Below are positions 58,319-64,000 of a stretch of 64,000 nucleotides of DNA, in pieces; the first letter of the stretch is position 1; each line of letters begins with the position of its first letter. The stretch covers positions 755,477,632 through 755,541,631 of the forward strand of contig CM057340.1 in the NCBI GenBank assembly GCA_030015575.1, in the 5' to 3' direction. Under the pieces are notes generated by a model. The model was not told the origin of the DNA, ran no database searches, and saw only the letters and a list, made by a program, of their open reading frames with translations. A program made the position numbers and the translations under genes. Source of the DNA: Agapanthus africanus (taxonomy: Eukaryota; Streptophyta; Magnoliopsida; Asparagales; Amaryllidaceae).

Positions 58319-59919
58319 ATCTGCATTATGATATGACTCATTGCATGATAGACCTGCTATGTTCGCGTCATTTGGATATGTCGCATGATATACTGATATT
58401 ATCACATCACTGCTCCATGTTGCATGATATACGGATATGCTTACAGTTCTGTTATATGTCGCATACATCATGCTTTATGATTATACGCATTGAGATATGC
58501 TTTTTTCATGAGATTTCTGGATTTGCGAACCGTGGGTATTTCAAAGAAAGTAAGTATTGTTTTAAAAACCCGGTTTCTCTTGATATGATATTTCAGTGTG
58601 TCCACCATGCGTTTTCTCAGTGCCGAGACGTGTGATATGTGAAACCCGATTCGAGGAGTGGACGATCCATTTGCGGGTTCATGGTGGACCCGGTATAGTA
58701 CCCCCGGGCAAGAAAGGGATGTTGTGCAGTAGACGATGAGCCTGGCAGAGGGGCTACTACCCACCGGTGATAGTATTTGGGCTCGGCGGATATCCGGAGG
58801 ATACCGACCGGAGTCGAGAGATTGTATGGGCCGATCCAGACTGACGGAACCCGAGGGCCGATCCAGACTGACGGAGCCCGAGATATGAGGATTTACGTGT
58901 CGATACTGGACACGGGTTTCATAATTTTTAGAGTGTCGATGCTGGGCACTCTGGTTCCATGATTTTGATGTGTCGCGAGGGGCACACGTTGATTTATATC
59001 CTCATATTTTCATGCATATACTTCTATGATATTTACATGTATGATGTTGTTGTGTTATTGGTTGACACGTGGACGGGATCCACATGCATACATACATTGA
59101 TGATATGGTTGGACGAGATCCACACGCATACATACATTGATTATATTGTTGGATGATATCCATATGCTGATAGGCATTTATTTAAAGCGTTGGCATATAT
59201 ACAGACCCGGTCACCCGAGATATCATAGTATTACCTTTATGATATAGTTGACCTAGGAGTCGTTGTTTATTCGATTTCTATCTGTAGATGTTTTTCTATT
59301 TACGAGTTGGCAACTCACCCCTGTTGTGCCACAGTTCTTGCAGGTTGACCGCATGGATCAGTAGCGGCATCGCTGGCACACGTTACTCTTAGGTGATTTA
59401 CTTGGTAGACGGGACATTTGTATCGTACCCACTCTTGTATTTATATTTCCTGTTGTATCTAGTCAACTCCATCAATCAAACTAGTATTTTTATAAGTAAT
59501 GAGACTTGGCAAGACTTGTAGTTGCGAGACTTGAGCGATGGGTTTTATATTCGCTTTTGGGGTTGCTGTCATGCTTTACTTTACCTTTTTGGTGAACTTC
59601 GCCGTTGGGCGTCGTATACTTATATTTATGCTTTGCGTGGTTGTGGATCCTCCGATTTGGCGAAGAGGTAGCTCCCGCTTGGGGATGCCTTTATATTATC
59701 ATGTATTCAAACTAATAAATTTCACTTGCATTATTCATGTTCCTTTTCTATGCATTTAAGAAAACTTGATTTCATTATAACTTTATTTCAACACTTCACC
59801 TCTTTTATTTTCTTAAAAAAGTTTAGACTTCTAGGTTTCAGCTTACTTGAATTATGTTACGTCTTTAGACGTTGCGTGATTTAAGTGCTGGCCACGAGCT
59901 AATATTTCGGGTCGTGACA
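58319..59919 (+). repeat. Tekay-1 3' LTR, segment 3 of 3
   Basis: The LTR resumes after Tekay-2 (58319-58323 is the duplicated ATCTG) and ends TCGTGACA. It contains a perfect-period 27-bp doublet (58828-58881, GGCCGATCCAGACTGACGG) and a 40-bp unit repeated three times (starts at 59071, 59111, 59151). No gene is seen. Confidence 0.8.
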
Positions 59920-60279
59920 CGTTGTATATAGATAACCCCCATTCTTTATGCTGGAGGTCCGTTAGGTTTGTGGTACTAGGGTTTTAGTCTGTGGTACCGT
60001 CGCATTGGCTGATGTATTCCTTGATATGCAGTCCTTCAGCTGTTGTTCGAATATCCCCGCGACTGTCATGTCTCTGATCTTTTTAGGGGCTGGACAAGAT
60101 GTCTTCAAGTAATCTCTTTAGGTCATATTACCGTCGGAAGAGCAAACGTTAGGAATTTGCCATGACGCTTTTTACTAGAGGTTGGGCTTAGTTTGGTGCC
60201 CCGATGAGTCATAACCACTCCGCACTGGTGTGGAATGATCTCCGATAGTCTTTTAGGCTTTATATGAGTTGCTTTCAAC

Positions 60280-61470
60280 ACCCGAAGCAGGGAATATGTC
60301 GTTGCTTCATTTTTTTGACGATGTCGCGCTGATTCTTTGCTGAAGTAGGGTAGACATCTGTAAGACTTATATGCTGTATGTATCGCGGTTGAAGTCCGGA
60401 GCTAGGAATATACCATTGCTCCAATTTCATTTGACAGTTATGCCTGCACCCTGCTGGAATGAGGAGAACGTCGATCTGGAACTAGGATTTTTACCATTAC
60501 TCCACTTTTGTTTGTTGACGTTGCGTTTGCACCGAGAAGGAATGTCGAGTCGGAGCTGGTATTTTTCCATTACTCTTTTTTGATTTAGCTCCTTGGAGCT
60601 TTGCTGACGTCACGTCTGCACCCTTTTGGAATGAGAAGAGCGTCGAGATGATCTTTAGGCTGTAGATATTGTCATCAAGATCCGGTTCTCCCTTTGACGA
60701 AGCCTGGTGGGAAAATACGGTTCCCTTTCTTTCATTTGTGCCCATGGATCGTATACAAGATTCAATATGGACATACTTGCAGGGCAGAGAAAATTTTATT
60801 TTATTTTATTTTTTATTGTCGCGATGCTTTATCTTTTTGGCTTTTTATATCTCGAAAGTCGCGATTGCCCAATCATTTCAGCTTGTTAACCGCGGTGCCC
60901 AATCATTTCGGCTATTTTTTTTTATATTTTTACTCGCTGCTTTTTATTGCGAATTGCCCAAACATTTCAGCTGTTTTTATATGCATATTTTTTGCTCGCT
61001 GATTTTTATTGCGAGTTGCTCCATCATTTCGGCTATTTCATATGCATTTTTTTGCTACTCGCTGCTGTTTTTGTTGCGAGTTGGGAATCTGATACCAACC
61101 TTGGTATCGGCATCGCTACGACTGGAATATTACCAGGAGCGAATCATTACTTGACGTGAATGAACTTGGAGTTTGACACCTGTTTAGACATCAGCATCGC
61201 TGCAACTGGAATATTACCAAGGGCGAATCATCATTTGACTTTATCGATTTGAACAAAGATCGCTTAGTAGACAGGGTTAGGATCCTATCGACAAAGGCTT
61301 TTTGACTTTATGAACTGTAAGGGTCTTATAAAGTTATTTCTACCTATGAGTCGTGAGGATCTCGTAGGTGTATTTTCTTCTTAGGAATCATAGGGATTCC
61401 TAAGTGTATTTTCTCTTGTAAGTCGTAAGTATCTTGCAAGAGTGTTTTCTCCATATAAGTTGAGAGGACT
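60280..61470. repeat. Serial short tandem repeat families in Tat 3' untranslated region
   Basis: Successive small arrays: four units with GGAATATACCATTGCTCC-like cores (60292, 60406, 60486, 60560); four with CCCAATCATTTCNGCT cores (60866, 60898, 60957, 61018); two 84-bp units with GCATCGCTRCRACTGGAATA (61110, 61194); and several GTGAGGATCTCGTA-like units at 61330-61460 that recur at 61660-61710. Confidence 0.75.
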
Positions 61471-62027
61471 TACATGTGTTGTTCACCATACGGAGACATT
61501 TCTCGTCGTTGGTGGAACTTGGTGGGGGAATGTTTATTCATGCCCATGGATCGTATACAAGGGTCAATATTGGACCGCCTGTAGGGCAACCTGGGGGATA
61601 CGACAACAGCTTAAGAATAGGTTCAGATTCCTAAAGCTTAAGGCTTTTGAATCCTACGAGCCGTGAGGGTCTCATAGGAGGAATTCTCCTTACGATTCGT
61701 GAGGATCTCGTAAGTGTACATATTTTTTTTACGAGATTGCGCCCTATTCGGGTTTTCATAAACTCACCGGCTGTCCTGCTGTTTTTACTTACGGCGCCCT
61801 TTCGGGTTTTCATCCGTGCCCATTTTGCTTGCGGACATACCGTTTTTTTTAACTTTCGGAAGTAGCTTCGTCGCAGGTGACCCATCTGTTTACCGGTGGG
61901 ATTTAGGGGTGGCTTCATCGCTGGAGTAGCTGTGTAGCCGATAGGACTTGAGTTGCAATCCCCGCCGTCGAGATTTCAATTGCAATATAGATCTTAAGGG
62001 AGCGTATTGCTGTACTTGGGGCGATGC

Positions 62028-62445
62028 GCTAGTTTGGGGACGTTTTTGTCCTATATCATCATGTTTGAGGAGAAATTTTAGTTTAGGGACATCTCGGTCT
62101 TTTATCTCCATGTTTGTGGCGATTAATTAGTTTAAGGACTTTTCGGTCCAGTATCGCCATATTTGGGGCGAGTAATTAGTTTAAAGACATTTCGGTTCGG
62201 TATCGCCGTTTTTGAGATGAAGTTTAAGGATATCTCGGTCCGTTGTTAGTTTAGGGACTTCTCGGTCCGTACTTCCATGTTTGAGGCAGATAATTAGTTT
62301 AAGGACTTCTCGGTCCTATATTGCCATATTTGAGGCGAGGTTCTAGTTTAGGGACATCTCAGTCCGTTATCGCCATGTTTGAGGCGATTTTTAGTTTAAG
62401 GATATCTCGGTTCGTTATCGCTATGTTTGGGGCGACGGAGTTTTC
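62028..62445. repeat. ~48-bp tandem array in Tat 3' untranslated region
   Basis: Nine units of AGTTTAGGGACWTCTCGGTC followed by a CGCCATGTTTGAGGCGA part, starting near 62031, 62082, 62130, 62180, 62221, 62249, 62297, 62346 and 62392. Most spacings are 46-50 bp. Tat-lineage elements are known to host such arrays in this region. Confidence 0.85.
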
Positions 62446-62549
62446 TTGGATACCACTCTCAGAGTTTTTGACTCAGGAAGATAGCGAGCGGACACGAGCA
62501 TCGTCATCTATCAATGACCCAGGTCATGACTTGTTAAGCGTAGTATTTT

Positions 62550-63560
62550 TTTAGGAATCGGCCGTTTATTGGCCGGAAGGGTCTTTCGCCATGCATATCC
62601 ATGAGCAGGTAGGCTCCACCTTAGTAGACCTTGTCTATGATGTACGGGCCTTCATAGTTCGGCTCGAATTTCCCCCATTTTGCATGATTGGGGTTTATCG
62701 GTCTTTTGACGACTAGCACGAGCTCGCCTTGGCGGAATGTTCTCGGCCTAGTCAGTCTTTCGTATGACCGTGTCATCTTTTCTTTATAAGCCTCCAGGTT
62801 TTGCTGTGCTTTAAGGAGAGTTTCATCGAGGGCATCGAGCTCCTCAAGCCGAAGATGAGCGTTTTCTTCATCTGTCAGCTTGTCTCGAACCGCTATTCGT
62901 AGAGAAGGGAGTTCTATTTCCAAGGGAAGCACTGCTTCCGTGCCGAATACCAACGCGTATGGAGTTGTATTCGTGGCTGTTTTGAACGTTGTTCGGTACG
63001 TCCAGAAAGCTTCATGCAGCCTTTCGTACCGGTCTCTTTTGTTTCTGGACACTGTATTCTTTATAATCTTTGTTAAGGTCTTGTTGAAAGCTTCAGCTAA
63101 ACCGTTGGCACAAGAATTATAGACTGAAGAGTATCTCCACTCTATCTTATGCTGTTCTGCGAAGCGGCTGATTTTATGGCTCCTGTAGGCTGGCCCATTG
63201 TCCGAGATAATTCGTCGCGGAGAGCCGAACCGGTAGATGAGATGTGACCTGAAGAAATGGAGGATATGCTCCGTCTTCACCTCCCTTAGTGGTACTGCTT
63301 CTGCCCACTTAGAAAAGTAGTCGGTCATTGCCAATATGTACTGATGTCCTTTGGACGATGCTGGTTCAATGGGGCCAATTATATCGGTTCCCCACATTTT
63401 GAACGGCCAACCAGCTACTGTTGGGTGTAGCGGGTTTGGATGCTGGTGGATGAAGTTCCCATGAATTTGGCACGAGTGATACTGCTTCGCATATTCGAGA
63501 CAGTCCTGAATCATTGCGGGCCAATAATAACCCATTCTATTGATCTTCAACTTCATTTTT
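62550..63560 (-). pseudogene. Tat-lineage integrase
   Basis: Starting with INRMGYYWPAMIQDCLEYAK, the frame shows the zinc-binding Cys, the core FKMWGTDIIGPIEPA (Asp near residue 58 of the frame that starts at 63556), RRIISDNGPAYRS (Asp near 119) and SCANGLAEAFNKTL (Glu near 155), then YALVFGTEAVLPLEIELPS and the C-terminal GELVLVVKRPI and KFEPNYEGPYIIDK blocks. These match Tat-lineage integrases, which insert the DNA copy in the host genome. Similarity continues to about 62550. Confidence 0.92.
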
Positions 63561-63642
63561 GGCCTAGCTTGTGAGAACCGCAGAGTCTGTCATGAGTTTC
63601 TTGGACGACTTTCTTTGCTTCTTCCGGCCTCAAGCATCTTAG

Positions 63643-63921
63643 TCACAGACAGTCGAACGATCTCTTATATAGAGTATCATTGACGAAGGCAAAGGACAAA
63701 GCTCGTTTTATGAGCTGATGTCTAGACGACGCATTTTTGAGTGTTTGTTGGGATTTGAAGTAGTTTGTGAAGACTTCCCTCCAATCGTTGACCTTTTCCT
63801 CATCCCTTATTTGAAGGGTCACTTGTTCGATCATTTCTTTTCCTTCGGATGGCTCTGTTAAGTCTCCCGAAGATATTTCGGTCGGCGTGAGGATCCTGCG
63901 AATTTGCACGATGATCGTCAT
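63643..63921 (-). pseudogene. Tat-lineage linker between second RNase H and integrase
   Basis: Encodes the NDWREVFTNYFKSQQTL and LIKRALSFAFVNDTLYKRSF stretches, which precede the integrase zinc finger in Tat elements. No enzymatic motif of its own. Confidence 0.8.
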
Positions 63922-64000
63922 TGACGTCTTCGTCGGCTAATTTCTTAGCCAATTTGGCCAACGCATCCGCCTTGCTGTTTTCTGTACACGGTATACTCTC
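63905..64000 (-). pseudogene. Tail of the second (archaeal-type) RNase H
   Basis: The minus strand encodes ENSKADALAKLAKKLADE, the C-terminal signature of the extra RNase H domain of Tat-lineage elements. The domain continues beyond the window. Confidence 0.8.

Larger units (their letters stand above)
1..59919 (+). mobile_element. Tekay-1: 3' portion of a Tekay/Del-like Ty3/gypsy element, hosting all elements up to 59919
   Basis: The 5' end and coding region lie left of the window. What is present is about 2.4 kb of 3' internal sequence, a polypurine tract, and a 3' LTR that begins TGTAACATTTTAG at 2448 and ends TCGTGACA at 59919. The tract is preceded by a GGGACCGAATTTCTTTAAGG block, the sequence style usual before the 3' LTR of Tekay/Del chromoviruses. 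With the nested insertions taken out, the LTR is about 3.94 kb. I see no pol domain in 1-2447, so the lineage rests on the terminal motifs only. It must be older than Copia-1 and Tekay-2, which sit in its LTR. Treated as a fossil; no coding remnant can be judged. Confidence 0.75.
59920..64000 (-). mobile_element. Tat-lineage Ty3/gypsy element, 3' part
   Basis: On the minus strand the window's right edge holds the tail of a second RNase H domain, then a linker, integrase and a long 3' untranslated region. The additional RNase H between polymerase region and integrase, and the integrase ending GKFEPNYEGPY, identify the Tat lineage (Ogre/Retand/TatIV group). The LTRs are outside the window or beyond Tekay-1. 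Tekay-1 appears to have inserted in its 3' untranslated region. The coding part is broken in a few places. Confidence 0.85.

Noticed and set aside
60669-61159. Hydrophobic frames of up to 161 codons suggesting a membrane protein
   Set aside because: Three overlapping frames arise from T-rich tandem repeats in the Tat 3' untranslated region; no conserved wording is seen.
1-64000. CRISPR arrays, operons or bacterial-type genes
   Set aside because: The repeats do not have regular spacer structure and all recognisable proteins are plant transposable-element proteins.

Overview
The window looks like repeat-dense, probably heterochromatic, DNA of a flowering plant with a large genome. I recognise no host protein gene, rRNA or tRNA gene. 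Nearly every base belongs to plant-type transposable elements: Tekay/Del-like and Athila Ty3/gypsy elements, a Tat-lineage Ty3/gypsy element with a second RNase H tail, Ty1/copia elements primed by initiator tRNA-Met, and a CACTA DNA transposon. The species cannot be told from this sequence.

The layout is a nest of insertions at least four deep, and most junctions are confirmed by 5-bp (LTR elements) or 3-bp (CACTA) target-site duplications. The host layer at the right end (59920-64000, minus strand) is the 3' part of a Tat-lineage element: the second RNase H tail, integrase, and a long 3' untranslated region full of short tandem repeats. Next to it lies Tekay-1 (plus strand, 1-59919), of which the window holds the 3' internal part, the polypurine tract and a roughly 3.9-kb 3' LTR split in three (2448-2983, 13528-15344, 58319-59919). 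Copia-1 (2984-13527, plus, TSD TCCTC) and Tekay-2 (15345-58318, minus, TSD ATCTG) landed in that LTR.

Tekay-2 was then hit three times: by an Athila element in its chromodomain (18535-33665, minus, TSD ACTCT), by Copia-2 in its gag (37362-49704, minus, TSD GCAAC/GTAAC), and by a CACTA transposon in its 5' LTR (52764-57095, TSD TTT; the sibling LTR keeps the empty site). The innermost layer is two solo LTRs: a Tekay-like one in the Athila leader (28353-31472, TSD GCAGT) and a copia one in the Copia-2 reverse transcriptase (40197-42269, TSD GTATG).

Copia-1 is the freshest element. Its two 2210-bp LTRs differ at only about 15 sites by eye and its 1101-codon pol frame is open, yet neither it nor its older relative Copia-2 has a recognisable gag; both carry a homologous non-coding leader instead. 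Other signals worth a second look are a heat-shock-element array in the solo copia LTR, pairs of GC-rich palindromes that recur in unrelated LTR families, a leader/LTR sequence module shared by Athila and Tekay-2, and 574-bp tandem repeats with internal inverted arms inside the CACTA element.
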